Positions 32,658-41,103 of a stretch of DNA of 51,038 nt are shown piece after piece. Made by a program: the position numbers and the translations under genes. The stretch is from assembly GCA_003151155.1 (NCBI GenBank), contig PLWX01000186.1, positions 1 to 51,038 of the forward strand, written 5' to 3'. Source of the stretch: Acidobacteriaceae bacterium. Its GTDB lineage: Bacteria > Acidobacteriota > Terriglobia > Terriglobales > Acidobacteriaceae. Below the pieces are notes generated by a model that was given only the letters and a program-made list of their open reading frames with translations, was not told the origin of the DNA and did no database searches. The stretch's first letter is position 1. Every line of letters starts with the position of its first letter.

Positions 32658-34538
32658 CTATTCCACCGGACGCGCTTTTCCGCTACTGAGTGCGTCCTTG
32701 ATGATGCCGTGAACTTTGCGATCGGCTTCCCTCGCTATTTTTCCCTGCTGCTCGCCAAGCCGCCCCTGTTCTTCGCCGAGTTTGCCTTGCTGCTCGCCGA
32801 GACGGCCCTGTGCCTCGCCAAACGAGCCTTGTTTCTCTCCGATCTTGCCTTGCATTTCACCCAATTTGCCCTGTAAATCTCCGACTCGCCCTTGAAGATT
32901 GGCGAGCTCTTCCTGTGACAACTCCTTACCTTTGGCGGCTTGGAGTTTTGCGAGCGCTTCATTCAGTTCGGCGATTTCACGGGTGAGATCGGGAGCGGGC
33001 GTGGTGGCCTTTTCCTGCAAGCTGCCCAAACGTTCCTGTTCTTTTCCAAGCTCCTCCTGCTTCTTTCCCAGCTCTTCCTGTTGACGTCCGAGATCTTCCA
33101 TCGGCTTATACAGAGCCTGAATTTCCGAGAGGACCGCAGGGTCGGTGACGATGTACGCCTTGCCGTCATGGTGGAACCACAAAAATTTTCCATTCGTCTG
33201 GCGGCGCGCTTTGTCGATCGCGGCTTTCATGTCGTCCGAATTCCAATTGCCGGAAATGGTCATGCTGCTATCTGCGCCGTCCACTATGGCGTAGGAATCG
33301 CCGTCGGAAAAACCGTAGGCGTAGGCATTGGAATGGTGCTTGTGGTTCGTGGTCGAATGCTGAACCGTTACGCTATTGTCATCGGTAGCGGATTGAGGAG
33401 CCTCGGGAGCGATCGGAGCCGGCGCAGAGTTCTGTGCCACGAGCGCGAGCGGCGCGTCGGGTTTGCGATCGGCGAAATCTCCGAACGGCGACTCTGTTCT
33501 GGAGGTTGTCTTTTCCTCGGCGCGCGCAGACGGGACTCGAACCAGCATGCTGGTGGCGAACACAATGCACGGCAGGAATAAGAACAGAAGCCAAGCGCGA
33601 CGACGGCTTGCGGTGAAAGCGGTGTGGTAGAGATCTTCATTCAAGAGCTGATCAATGCGGCGAGAAATATTTCCTGGTCGAGCCATGGCAACTCCAATCG
33701 TGGTGCGGCGCGGCAGGGCCGCGAATTGAAGAACAATCTCCGCATAGGCGGAACGGGTGGGGGCCTCGGTCAGTCCAGCGCGATCGCTGATGGCTTCCGC
33801 GAGATCCGAAAGTTTGCGGCGAAGATACCATCCCAACGGACTGAACCAGAAGACCGCGGTGTACAGCCCGGCGAACAATTGCAGATAGAAATCGAATTGA
33901 CGGACGTGTGCACGCTCATGCGCCAGTACAATGCGGAGTTTCTCCGCGTCCCACTCAGTGAAGCTGTTGGGAAGAACGATGCCGGAGCCGATGGTCACGG
34001 GCGAATGGACCGCCTGGCTGACGCGCACCTGAACTCCCGAGGTAGAGAGTTCAGACACGAGCTTCGCTTTCGACCAGAGGCGCGTCGCAGTGATCAGCCC
34101 GGTAAACAAACGAAGCATGAGAGCGAAGCAGACCGCGCAATAGATGAAGGGGATCGCAGGCATGAAGCGTGCTGAGAACGTGGCTCCGTTGCTCGGAATC
34201 TTCTGGGGCGTTGGCGCTGCTGACGTTTGTCGCGGCGATTGCACGATACGAAGATTCGACGACGGATTGGAGAACCTCACGGTGCTCGTCACCTGATTTT
34301 GCGGCGTGATCGGTGCATCCTCTCTAAGGAGGGGGAGAGTAGGCATCCACGTTAGCTGCGATGGAAGCCAGGTGCAGCGCATGAGAAGCGGCATGGCAAT
34401 TGCAGACAGAAGAACGACGGTCCATGCAGCACGTTGCGCAGGAACGTTTTTGACGCGCAGCAGCCCGAGCGCGAGGGCGACGACCAATGCCAGCGCAAGA
34501 GCGCGAAGTGCAGCTTCCAAAATGATCGTCATCATCAT
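32658..34538 (-). CDS. M56-family (BlaR1-like) membrane protease with a C-terminal coiled-coil repeat
   Basis: The 626 residues begin with about three membrane helices, then the M56 metalloprotease domain with the zinc motif HERAH (VLAHERAHVRQFDFYLQL, ~residues 203-207) and the third-ligand region SDLAEAISDRAGL. A further membrane helix (~310-330, LLFLFLPCIVFATSML) is followed by an outer part. There is no penicillin-binding sensor domain of the usual BlaR1 type. Instead a short globular part (~400-480, with YIVTDPAVLSEIQALY) leads into a seven-residue repeat tail (~480-626), GKLGEQQ/GRLGEQQ and similar. The ATG overlaps the BlaI gene (ATGA), so the two form a signal pair: the protease would destroy the repressor on receiving a signal. 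The signal is unknown. Confidence 0.85.
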   Translation of the reverse strand: MMMTIILEAALRALALALVVALALGLLRVKNVPAQRAAWTVVLLSAIAMPLLMRCTWLPSQLTWMPTLPLLREDAPITPQNQVTSTVRFSNPSSNLRIVQSPRQTSAAPTPQKIPSNGATFSARFMPAIPFIYCAVCFALMLRLFTGLITATRLWSKAKLVSELSTSGVQVRVSQAVHSPVTIGSGIVLPNSFTEWDAEKLRIVLAHERAHVRQFDFYLQLFAGLYTAVFWFSPLGWYLRRKLSDLAEAISDRAGLTEAPTRSAYAEIVLQFAALPRRTTIGVAMARPGNISRRIDQLLNEDLYHTAFTASRRRAWLLFLFLPCIVFATSMLVRVPSARAEEKTTSRTESPFGDFADRKPDAPLALVAQNSAPAPIAPEAPQSATDDNSVTVQHSTTNHKHHSNAYAYGFSDGDSYAIVDGADSSMTISGNWNSDDMKAAIDKARRQTNGKFLWFHHDGKAYIVTDPAVLSEIQALYKPMEDLGRQQEELGKKQEELGKEQERLGSLQEKATTPAPDLTREIAELNEALAKLQAAKGKELSQEELANLQGRVGDLQGKLGEMQGKIGEKQGSFGEAQGRLGEQQGKLGEEQGRLGEQQGKIAREADRKVHGIIKDALSSGKARPVE

Positions 34539-34927
34539 TTCGCCTCCTTCTTCGCAGCTGAGATACGGCGGGCCAGGCGCTCCAGTTCGGCGCGCCCTAT
34601 GACCTTGGAATCGACCATGCCGACGAGCAGGTCTTCGACGGAGCCTTCGCAGAACCAATCGACAATCCGTTGGACCGCACGGCCTGCGACACGCTGCCGG
34701 GACTCGGCGGGCCGATAGAAGAAGGTGCGATTCACGGTCGCGTGTTCCAAGTAGCCCTTCTCTTCCAGGCGCCGTAAGACGGTACGAATGGTGGATTCCT
34801 TCAGCGGACGCTTGAGATCTTCGCGCACTTCTTCAGCGGTGGCGCGGCCGCGTTTCCAGACGATTTCTAAAATTCCCCGTTCGAGTTCGCCGAGTTCAGC
34901 AGGGTCATGCGTAGTGTTACCGTCCAT
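34535..34927 (-). CDS. BlaI/MecI/CopY-family transcriptional repressor
   Basis: This 130-residue winged-helix repressor has the family pattern LGELERGILEIVWKRGRATAEEVREDL and STIRTVLRRLEEKGYLEHATVNRTFFYRP, followed by a dimerisation helix region. BlaI-type repressors sit on the promoter of their own operon and are inactivated by cleavage through the partner M56 protease, encoded just downstream. I start at the ATG at 34927, which lies 3 bases from the inverted repeat at 34930-34946. The longer frame upstream to 35302 is not coding. Confidence 0.93.
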   Translation of the reverse strand: MDGNTTHDPAELGELERGILEIVWKRGRATAEEVREDLKRPLKESTIRTVLRRLEEKGYLEHATVNRTFFYRPAESRQRVAGRAVQRIVDWFCEGSVEDLLVGMVDSKVIGRAELERLARRISAAKKEAK

Positions 34928-34946
34928 AGTGTTACGCACAGTAACA
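34912..34946 (-). promoter_or_regulatory. Probable BlaI operator at the repressor start codon
   Basis: An inverted repeat with 6-base arms (TGTTAC and GTAACA, 5-base spacer) lies at 34930-34946, and TAGTGTTAC occurs twice in the same orientation at 34912-34920 and 34927-34935. The site lies across the start of blaI. On the minus strand a possible TTGAAT (17 bases) TACTGT promoter overlaps it, which would give a nearly leaderless mRNA. This fits autorepression. Confidence 0.5.
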
Positions 34947-35106
34947 TACGATCTTGGCGGATTCAAGAGCGCGATAGTGGAGTTCGTCCCAGCTAAGAGG
35001 CAGGGGCGAGTTCCTGAACTCAAGCTGCGAGATGCGGCGGACTTCCTACATTTGCGCGTTTGGATTGCTGCATGATTTACTGAGCCGTCATCTTTTGGAG
35101 GGTGGT

Positions 35107-36882
35107 TTGCGGAATTTGAGTTCTTTGCTGATTGCTGCTTGTTTGTTGAGTGCGTCGGGGTTTGGACAAAAGGCAGAGTCCCAGCCGGAGTGGGTTGCGA
35201 CCAGCAACCGGTACGCGAAACAGTTGATCGACGTGACGCTGAAACACCGGCCGGAAGCAGGTTCCCAGCAGGGGCTGGCGGAGTATGACGCGAAGATCGC
35301 ACAGCCTACGCTGGCGGATGAAGACGCACAGCGGGGCGAAGATCAGGCAGTGCTCGAGAAGTTGAAGGCCGCGCTGGGCAGCGAGCGTGATCCGAAGGTA
35401 AAAGAAGACCTTGAGATCATGATCCGCCGCGTGGGGTTGAACTTCCGAGAAGAGGATTTCGCGCGGGCGCACGAAGTTCCGTTTTTCAACGCCAGCCAAT
35501 ATGTGTTCAGCGGGTTGCGGGTCCTGCTTGACGACCAGACACCGGAGCAGCGGCGTCCGGCGGCGGTGCTGCGGGTACGCGAATACGCCGGGCTGGAGCC
35601 GGGCTACACGGCGATCACGGAGATCCTGAAGAAGCGCACGGAAGAGCAGATCGCGAAGCCCGGCGTCATCTACCCGGCGAAGATGGAGATCGAGACGGAG
35701 ATGGCGCGGAACTCGAATTACATCGAGGGCATCGCCGCGCTGATGAAGAAACATAATTTAACCGGCTGGGAAGAGCCCCTGGCGAAGCTGAAACAACAAC
35801 TGACCGATTACGACGAATGGGTGCGCGCGACGGTGCTGCCGAAGGCGCGTACGGATTTCCGCGAACCGCCTGAACGCTACTCTCTCGACCTCGAACAATA
35901 CGGGGTGGACATTGCGCCGGAGAAATTGGCGGCGATGGCGCATCAGTCGTTCACTGAGATCCAGGGAGAGATGAAGACGGTGGCGCAGCAGATCGCGAAG
36001 GAGCGCAAGCTGCCGTCGAGTGATTATCGCGACATCATCCGCGATTTGAAGAAGAAGCAACTGATGGGCGATGCGATCCTGCCGTTCTATGAAGACAGGT
36101 TGAAGCAGATTGAAAAAATCATTGTCGACCAGCAAATCGTGAGCTTGCCCACACGGCCGGCGAAGATCCGAATTGCGACGGCAGCAGAGACAGCGCAACA
36201 ACCGGCACCGCACATGGTTCCTCCACCATTCCTGCACAATACCGGCCAGCGCGGAGAGTTTGTTTTACCGCTGAATATTCCAGCGGGGGCCGGCCAGAAA
36301 GAGGAACAGTATGACGATTTCGCCTTCGATGCAGCGGCGTGGACGCTGACGGCGCACGAAGCGCGTCCAGGACATGAACTGCAGTTCGATTCGATGCTGG
36401 AGAACGGGGTGTCGCTGGCGCGAGTGCGTTATGCGATGAATAGTACTAACGCCGAAGGCTGGGGACTGTACTCGGAATACCTGATCAAACCGTTCATGCC
36501 GCTCGAAGGTCAGCTGATTTCACTGCAGCTCAGGCTACAACGCGCGGCGCGGGCGTTTCTCGACCCAGAGTTGCAGAGCGGCAAGGTGACACCCGAGGAA
36601 GCGTACCGCGTGCTGGAGAAGGAAGTGATGTTGTCGCACGCTTTCGCGCAGGAGGAAGTGGAGCGTTTTACCTATCGCGCGCCGGGGCAGGCGAACAGCT
36701 ACTTCTACGGATACACACGGCTGATCGCGCTGCGCGAAGAGACGGAGAAGGCGCTCTCCGCGAAGGGCAAGAAATTGGACCAGAAGAAGTATCACGACTT
36801 CATCCTGGCCCAGGGATTGTTGCCACCGGACCTGATGCGCAAGGCGGTGCTGGAAGAGTTTGTGCCGGCACAGATCAAGTAA
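35107..36882 (+). CDS. Exported DUF885 family protein (putative metallopeptidase)
   Basis: The 591-residue protein starts at the TTG at 35107, which follows a strong GGAGG site at five bases and opens a signal peptide (NLSSLLIAACLLSASGFGQ). The upstream ATG at 35032 would put 25 residues before the signal. The DUF885 pattern is clear: WTLTAHEARPGHELQFD (HEARPGH, like a zinc-peptidase motif), TNAEGWGLYSEYLIKP, and the C-terminal EEVERFTYRAPGQANSYFYGYTRLIALRE. The family is proposed to be a metalloprotease or a related hydrolase. The substrate is unknown. It is convergent with the beta-CASP nuclease gene, 1 base apart. Confidence 0.85.
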   Translation: MRNLSSLLIAACLLSASGFGQKAESQPEWVATSNRYAKQLIDVTLKHRPEAGSQQGLAEYDAKIAQPTLADEDAQRGEDQAVLEKLKAALGSERDPKVKEDLEIMIRRVGLNFREEDFARAHEVPFFNASQYVFSGLRVLLDDQTPEQRRPAAVLRVREYAGLEPGYTAITEILKKRTEEQIAKPGVIYPAKMEIETEMARNSNYIEGIAALMKKHNLTGWEEPLAKLKQQLTDYDEWVRATVLPKARTDFREPPERYSLDLEQYGVDIAPEKLAAMAHQSFTEIQGEMKTVAQQIAKERKLPSSDYRDIIRDLKKKQLMGDAILPFYEDRLKQIEKIIVDQQIVSLPTRPAKIRIATAAETAQQPAPHMVPPPFLHNTGQRGEFVLPLNIPAGAGQKEEQYDDFAFDAAAWTLTAHEARPGHELQFDSMLENGVSLARVRYAMNSTNAEGWGLYSEYLIKPFMPLEGQLISLQLRLQRAARAFLDPELQSGKVTPEEAYRVLEKEVMLSHAFAQEEVERFTYRAPGQANSYFYGYTRLIALREETEKALSAKGKKLDQKKYHDFILAQGLLPPDLMRKAVLEEFVPAQIK

Positions 36883-36883
36883 C

Positions 36884-38323
36884 TCAACTGCCGGGGATCG
36901 GCGCTTTCTGCATCCACTGGGCGATGTTCACGTTCCAGTGCAACTCTTTGATCATGGCGTCGCGCAGTTTTTGTGCGGCGTCAGGTTCCCCGTGGACTAA
37001 CCAGGTTTGGGCGGGTGCAGCCTTGAAGGTGTGCAGCCACTCGAGGAGTTCGCTGGTATCGGCGTGATCGCTGAATTGTTCCAGCGCGGCGACCTGCGCG
37101 CGGACAGGAATGATTTGTCCGAAGATCTTGACCTCTTTTTCACCGTCTTTAATTTGGCGTCCGCGGGTACCGGGGGCCTGAAAGCCAATGAAGAGAACAA
37201 GATTCTTCGGGTTCGGCAGGCGCTGCGCGAGATGGTGCTGGATGCGTCCACCGGTAGCCATGCCGCTGGACGAGATGATGATCTGCGGATAGTTGGAGTC
37301 GTTGATCTTCTTCGATTCCTGTTGGGTGGTATCGAAATAAAATCCTGGCCAGGTGAGCGGGTCGCCGTACTGCGCGATCTGCCGCTTGGTATCGTCGCTG
37401 AATTCTTCGGTGTGTTTCAGGAAAACCTGCACAGCTTTAATTGCCATGGGGCTATCGCAATGTACGGGAATCCTGGGAATCTCGTTCGCTTCCATCATCT
37501 CTTTCAACATGAAGACGAGCTTCTGCGTGCGCTCGACGGCGAAGGCGGGAATGACGACGCATCCGCCACGGCCGACGGTGTCGCAGATGAGTTTGGCCAT
37601 CTCCGGGCGCGGATCGGTCTTCGGGTGATCGCGGTTCCCGTAGGTCGATTCCATGACGACAACATCCGCGGTCTCTCCTTCGTAGGGGCCGGAGTGCACC
37701 ACCTTGCCGGGAGCGGATTCTGTGTTGCGCACGCGGCCTATGTCGCCGGAGAAAAGCAGACGCTTCGAGGTGGCGTTTTGCTTCAAAGTCAGTTCGACCA
37801 TCGATGAACCGAGAATGTGCGCAGCGTGCACGTAGCGGAAGGAGAGTTCGGGCGAGAGTTCGACGGTCTGCTCGAAATCAACCGATTTGAAAAGTTTGAG
37901 GCTGTCTAACGCTTCCTGGAGAGTGTAAAGAGGCAACGCGGGGGTGTGCTTCGAACTGTGGACCTTGTTGGCGTAGGCCGCGTCTTCTTCCTGGAGGTGT
38001 CCACTGTCGGGCAGGATGATGCCGCAGAGATCGACGGTTGCAGGCGTGGCGTAGATCGGACCGTTGAAACCTTCCTTCACCAGGCGCGGGATCCAGCCGG
38101 TGTGATCGAGGTGCGCGTGGGTGAGGACGACGGCATCAATCTCGCGAGCAGGGATCGGCGTGTCTTTCCAGTTGCGCTCGCGCCATTCCTTCTGGCCCTG
38201 GAACATGCCGCAATCGATGAGCAACTGGAAACCGCCGGTACCGGATTCGTCATTGGCGGTGTTGACTAAGTGTTTCGATCCGGTGACTACGCCGGCGGCG
38301 CCTAGGAACTGGATATAAGACAT
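36884..38323 (-). CDS. MBL-fold / beta-CASP RNA-processing nuclease
   Basis: The 479-residue protein is a metallo-beta-lactamase with beta-CASP domain, the group of RNase J and CPSF-73-like nucleases. Motif 2 is LTHAHLDHTGW (~residue 70), motif 3 is HAAHILGSSM, motif 4 is FSGDIGR, motif A begins ESTYGNRDHP, motif B is ISSSGMATGGRI and motif C is LVHGEPDA. It begins with FLGAAGVVTGSKHL, as in the archaeal and bacterial CPSF-like subgroup rather than true RNase J. RNA is the likely substrate. The ATG at 38323 follows AGGAG. It lies 60 bases after the SRAP gene, separated by an inverted repeat. Confidence 0.9.
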   Translation of the reverse strand: MSYIQFLGAAGVVTGSKHLVNTANDESGTGGFQLLIDCGMFQGQKEWRERNWKDTPIPAREIDAVVLTHAHLDHTGWIPRLVKEGFNGPIYATPATVDLCGIILPDSGHLQEEDAAYANKVHSSKHTPALPLYTLQEALDSLKLFKSVDFEQTVELSPELSFRYVHAAHILGSSMVELTLKQNATSKRLLFSGDIGRVRNTESAPGKVVHSGPYEGETADVVVMESTYGNRDHPKTDPRPEMAKLICDTVGRGGCVVIPAFAVERTQKLVFMLKEMMEANEIPRIPVHCDSPMAIKAVQVFLKHTEEFSDDTKRQIAQYGDPLTWPGFYFDTTQQESKKINDSNYPQIIISSSGMATGGRIQHHLAQRLPNPKNLVLFIGFQAPGTRGRQIKDGEKEVKIFGQIIPVRAQVAALEQFSDHADTSELLEWLHTFKAAPAQTWLVHGEPDAAQKLRDAMIKELHWNVNIAQWMQKAPIPGS

Positions 38324-38353
38324 GAGGCTCCTGAAAAATGCGGAAGAACCGTT

Positions 38354-38386
38354 GTAGTCCTTGGATGCGCGGCGCGCAAGGACTAC
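38354..38386. repeat. Perfect 10-bp inverted repeat between the SRAP and beta-CASP genes
   Basis: GTAGTCCTTG and CAAGGACTAC are separated by 13 GC-rich bases. The right arm overlaps the stop codon of the SRAP gene. No T-run follows on either strand, so it is not a standard terminator. It may be a processing or attenuation hairpin. Confidence 0.7.
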
Positions 38387-39075
38387 ATGGGGAATAGCGT
38401 GGAAGGTTCCAGCGGAGCCGCACATTCGGGATCGTCAAATTGGACCGATCCCACGCGCGGGCTTACTTCGTAGCGCTTCATGGCTTCGGGTTCATACGGC
38501 TTGAGCAGAGCGCAGAGATCTTCGGTCTTCTGGAAACCGGGATCGAGCCAGAGATCGTAATCTTCGGGATGGAGGATGACGGGCATGCGATCGTGAACGT
38601 CTTCCGTCAGCCTGTTGGGAGTGGTGGTAATGATGGAACAGGTCTCGACGAGTTTGCCTTCGGAATCTTTCCAACGCTCCCACAGTCCGGCAAAGGCGAA
38701 GGGGCTTTCATCGGCGAGGGTGAAACAGAAGGGACGCTTCTTGCTGCCGGATTTCTGCCACTCATAGAAGCCGTCGGCGGGGATGAGGCAGCGACGCTTC
38801 TTTAAGGCTTCGCGAAAGGCGGCCTTGTCGGCGATACCTTCGCTGCGCGCATTGATCATCTTGTAGCCGTCCCTCGGATCCTTCGACCAGAACGGAATCA
38901 GTCCCCAGCGCATGGTGGACGCGAGGCGGCGGGGCTCGTCGGGATGCTGACGGATGACGGCGACGTCCTGCGTAGGAGCCACATTGTAGCGAGGCTGCCA
39001 GTTGTCGGGCGGCTCAATGCCGAAGTATTCGGCAAGGATTTCCTTTTTTCGCGTCAGGCGATAGCGGCCACACAT
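38383..39075 (-). CDS. SRAP domain protein (HMCES/YedK type)
   Basis: The 230-residue protein protects abasic sites in single-stranded DNA by a covalent bond from Cys2. All hallmarks are visible: the start MCGRYRL with catalytic Cys2, the asparagine in RYNVAPTQ, the glutamate in CLIPADGFYEW and the histidine in VHDRMPVIL. The start at 39075 gives Cys2 after Met removal, which is required for activity; the longer frame to 39144 would not. It lies next to an RNA nuclease gene and 3 kb from a translesion cassette. Confidence 0.96.
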   Translation of the reverse strand: MCGRYRLTRKKEILAEYFGIEPPDNWQPRYNVAPTQDVAVIRQHPDEPRRLASTMRWGLIPFWSKDPRDGYKMINARSEGIADKAAFREALKKRRCLIPADGFYEWQKSGSKKRPFCFTLADESPFAFAGLWERWKDSEGKLVETCSIITTTPNRLTEDVHDRMPVILHPEDYDLWLDPGFQKTEDLCALLKPYEPEAMKRYEVSPRVGSVQFDDPECAAPLEPSTLFPM

Positions 39076-39160
39076 ATTGATTGGATGTTGCGAGCCGTAT
39101 TCTAACTGCAAATTCTGCAGCCTGCATCGATTCGGCGGGCACAATCATCTAGTGCCTATC

Positions 39161-40195
39161 ATGGAATTTCGACAGCTTGGACATTCTGGATTGAAGGTGC
39201 CGGTGCTCAGCTTCGGCACAGGGACATTTGGCGGTACGGACGAGTTTTTTAAAGCATGGGGCACAAGCGATGTCGCCGAGGCCACGCGATTGGTGGACAT
39301 CTGCATGGAAGCAGGCGTGAATTTTTTCGATACTGCCGATATCTATTCGACAGGTGCATCGGAAGAGATTCTTGGCAAAGCGATCGCGGGACGTCGAGGC
39401 TCCGTGTTGATTTCCACCAAGGCGACGTTCAAGATGGGCGAAGGCGCAAATGATCTGGGATCTTCGCGACATCATTTGATACAAGCCTGCGAAGCAAGTT
39501 TGCGGCGTTTGCACACCGATTACATCGACGTCTACCACATGCACGGTTTCGACCAGTTCACGCCGGTAGAAGAGACTTTGCGCACGCTCGATACGCTGGT
39601 GCAGAGCGGCAAGGTGCGTTACATCGCGTGCTCGAATTTTTCCGGGTGGCACGTGATGAAGTCGCTGGCCATCTCCGAAAGATATGGTTGGGCGCGGTAC
39701 GTAGCACAGCAGGCGTATTACTCGCTGATCGGGCGCGAATTTGAATGGGAACTGATGCCGCTGGGGATCGACCAGAACCTGGCGACGATGGTGTGGAGTC
39801 CGTTGGGATGGGGACGGCTTACGGGAAAAATCCGTCGCAACCAGGCCCTGCCGAAGGTGAGCCGGCTGCACAAGACGGCAGAGCAGGGGCCGCAGGTGGC
39901 GGACGAGGATTTATATAAGGTCGTGGATGTACTGGACGAGATTGCGAAGGAGACCGGCAAGACGGTTCCGCAGATTGCCTTGAACTGGCTGCTGCAACGG
40001 CCCACGGTGGCGAACGTGATCATCGGAGCGCGGAATGAGGAGCAATTGCGGCAGAACCTGGGGGCCGTTGGATGGAATTTATCCGCGGAACAGGTAAAGC
40101 GGCTGGATGCGGCGACGGAGCGGACGCCGATCTATCCCTATTGGCATCAACGGGGATTTGCCGAGCGGAACCCGCTCGCCAACCTTTTTGCATAA
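39161..40195 (+). CDS. Aldo/keto reductase
   Basis: The 344-residue NADPH-dependent reductase has the beta-barrel pattern of the AKR family. The catalytic tetrad is visible as Asp and Tyr in FFDTADIYSTG, Lys in ISTKATF and His in YHMHGFD. The cofactor-binding C-terminal segment is NVIIGARNEEQLRQNLGAV. The substrate is unknown; the subgroup resembles the large YajO/Tas-like proteins. The ATG at 39161 is chosen; a GTG at 39152 is also in frame. It is divergent from the SRAP gene and has a strong terminator. Confidence 0.93.
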   Translation: MEFRQLGHSGLKVPVLSFGTGTFGGTDEFFKAWGTSDVAEATRLVDICMEAGVNFFDTADIYSTGASEEILGKAIAGRRGSVLISTKATFKMGEGANDLGSSRHHLIQACEASLRRLHTDYIDVYHMHGFDQFTPVEETLRTLDTLVQSGKVRYIACSNFSGWHVMKSLAISERYGWARYVAQQAYYSLIGREFEWELMPLGIDQNLATMVWSPLGWGRLTGKIRRNQALPKVSRLHKTAEQGPQVADEDLYKVVDVLDEIAKETGKTVPQIALNWLLQRPTVANVIIGARNEEQLRQNLGAVGWNLSAEQVKRLDAATERTPIYPYWHQRGFAERNPLANLFA

Positions 40196-40210
40196 CAAAT
40201 GGTGCAAGGA

Positions 40211-40240
40211 AGCCCGCGAAATTCGCGGGCTTTTTCTATT
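40211..40240 (+). terminator. Rho-independent terminator of the aldo/keto reductase gene
   Basis: AGCCCGCG pairs with CGCGGGCT around a short A/T loop, followed by TTTTTCTATT. It lies 15 bases after the stop codon. Confidence 0.92.
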
Positions 40241-40247
40241 TTGGGCG

Positions 40248-40277
40248 TTGACAACCGGCTGTCTCGTTGTGCAATCT
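40248..40277 (+). promoter_or_regulatory. Possible promoter of the imuA-imuB-dnaE2 operon
   Basis: A perfect TTGACA (40248-40253) is followed after 18 bases by CAATCT, a poor -10. TTGACA sits in a small palindrome, GTTG A CAAC. A LexA operator is expected for this cassette, but I cannot identify one with confidence. Confidence 0.3.
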
Positions 40278-40335
40278 AAAGGCGAAGAAAAGGCGAAACT
40301 GCCTTGCCATCTCCTCCTCCTCTGGATTGCCTTTT

Positions 40336-41103
40336 ATGGTTTCCGCTTCCCTGCTCCGTGCCCAGATCGAATCCGCATTGGCTCCGCGCGTGCCCGTGAT
40401 ATTCAGCACCTGCACCCCCACGGCACGACCGCTGCAGGCGACGGGGATTGCCGCGCTCGATCACCTGCTGGGCGGAGGCCTTCCTGTAGGAGCGGTGTGC
40501 GAAGTGTTCGGACCGGAGTGCTCCGGACGGACCAGCATTGCGCTATCGCTGGTGGCGCAGGTGACGCGACAGGGCAGCGCGTGCGCTTGGATCGATGTAG
40601 CGGATGCGCTCGATCCGGAATCGGCGGCGGCTTGCGGCGTGGACCTGCCGCGATTGTTGTGGGTGCGCTGCGCGGAAAATGCCGCGGCAAAACCTCGCGC
40701 TAGAGGAAAACCGTGGTCGCGACTGGACCAGGCATTGCGCGCGGCAGATCTAGTTCTGCAGGCAGGCGGACTCGGCGTGGTGGTCTTCGATATGGGGGCG
40801 GTGTCGCCAGAACATGCGCTGCGCGTGCCGCTGGCTTCGTGGTTCCGCTTTCGCCAGGCGGCGGAGCGTACGCAATCGACATTTCTACTGCTGTCGCAGA
40901 TTTCATGCGCGAAAAGCTGTTCAGCGGTGCAGTTGCGGTTGAACCGGGCGAAGACGCGCCATGAAAACCACCAGGTGATGAGCGGGCTGCAATTCCAGGC
41001 CGAACTGGTGCGCGATCGCAACCTGAGTTTTACGGCCGGGAAGAAGCCGGCAACATCGTTGGCGGCGTGGGGTCAACCGGCGGCGTGGGCGAGTGAAAGA
41101 TGA
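40336..41103 (+). CDS. imuA: ImuA-like RecA-fold protein of the mutagenesis cassette
   Basis: This 255-residue protein is the RecA/SulA-like partner of ImuB. The P-loop region is CEVFGPECSGRTSIALSLVAQV (~55-72), where the usual Lys of GKT/S is Arg (SGRTS), and the protein may thus not hydrolyse ATP normally. The start TGIAALDHLLGGGLPVGAVCEVFGPE resembles RecA. The next gene overlaps by 4 bases (ATGA). With imuB and dnaE2 it forms the translesion DNA synthesis cassette that in other bacteria is induced by DNA damage through LexA. I start at the ATG at 40336; the frame is open to 40267. The identification rests on context as well as sequence. Confidence 0.85.
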   Translation: MVSASLLRAQIESALAPRVPVIFSTCTPTARPLQATGIAALDHLLGGGLPVGAVCEVFGPECSGRTSIALSLVAQVTRQGSACAWIDVADALDPESAAACGVDLPRLLWVRCAENAAAKPRARGKPWSRLDQALRAADLVLQAGGLGVVVFDMGAVSPEHALRVPLASWFRFRQAAERTQSTFLLLSQISCAKSCSAVQLRLNRAKTRHENHQVMSGLQFQAELVRDRNLSFTAGKKPATSLAAWGQPAAWASER

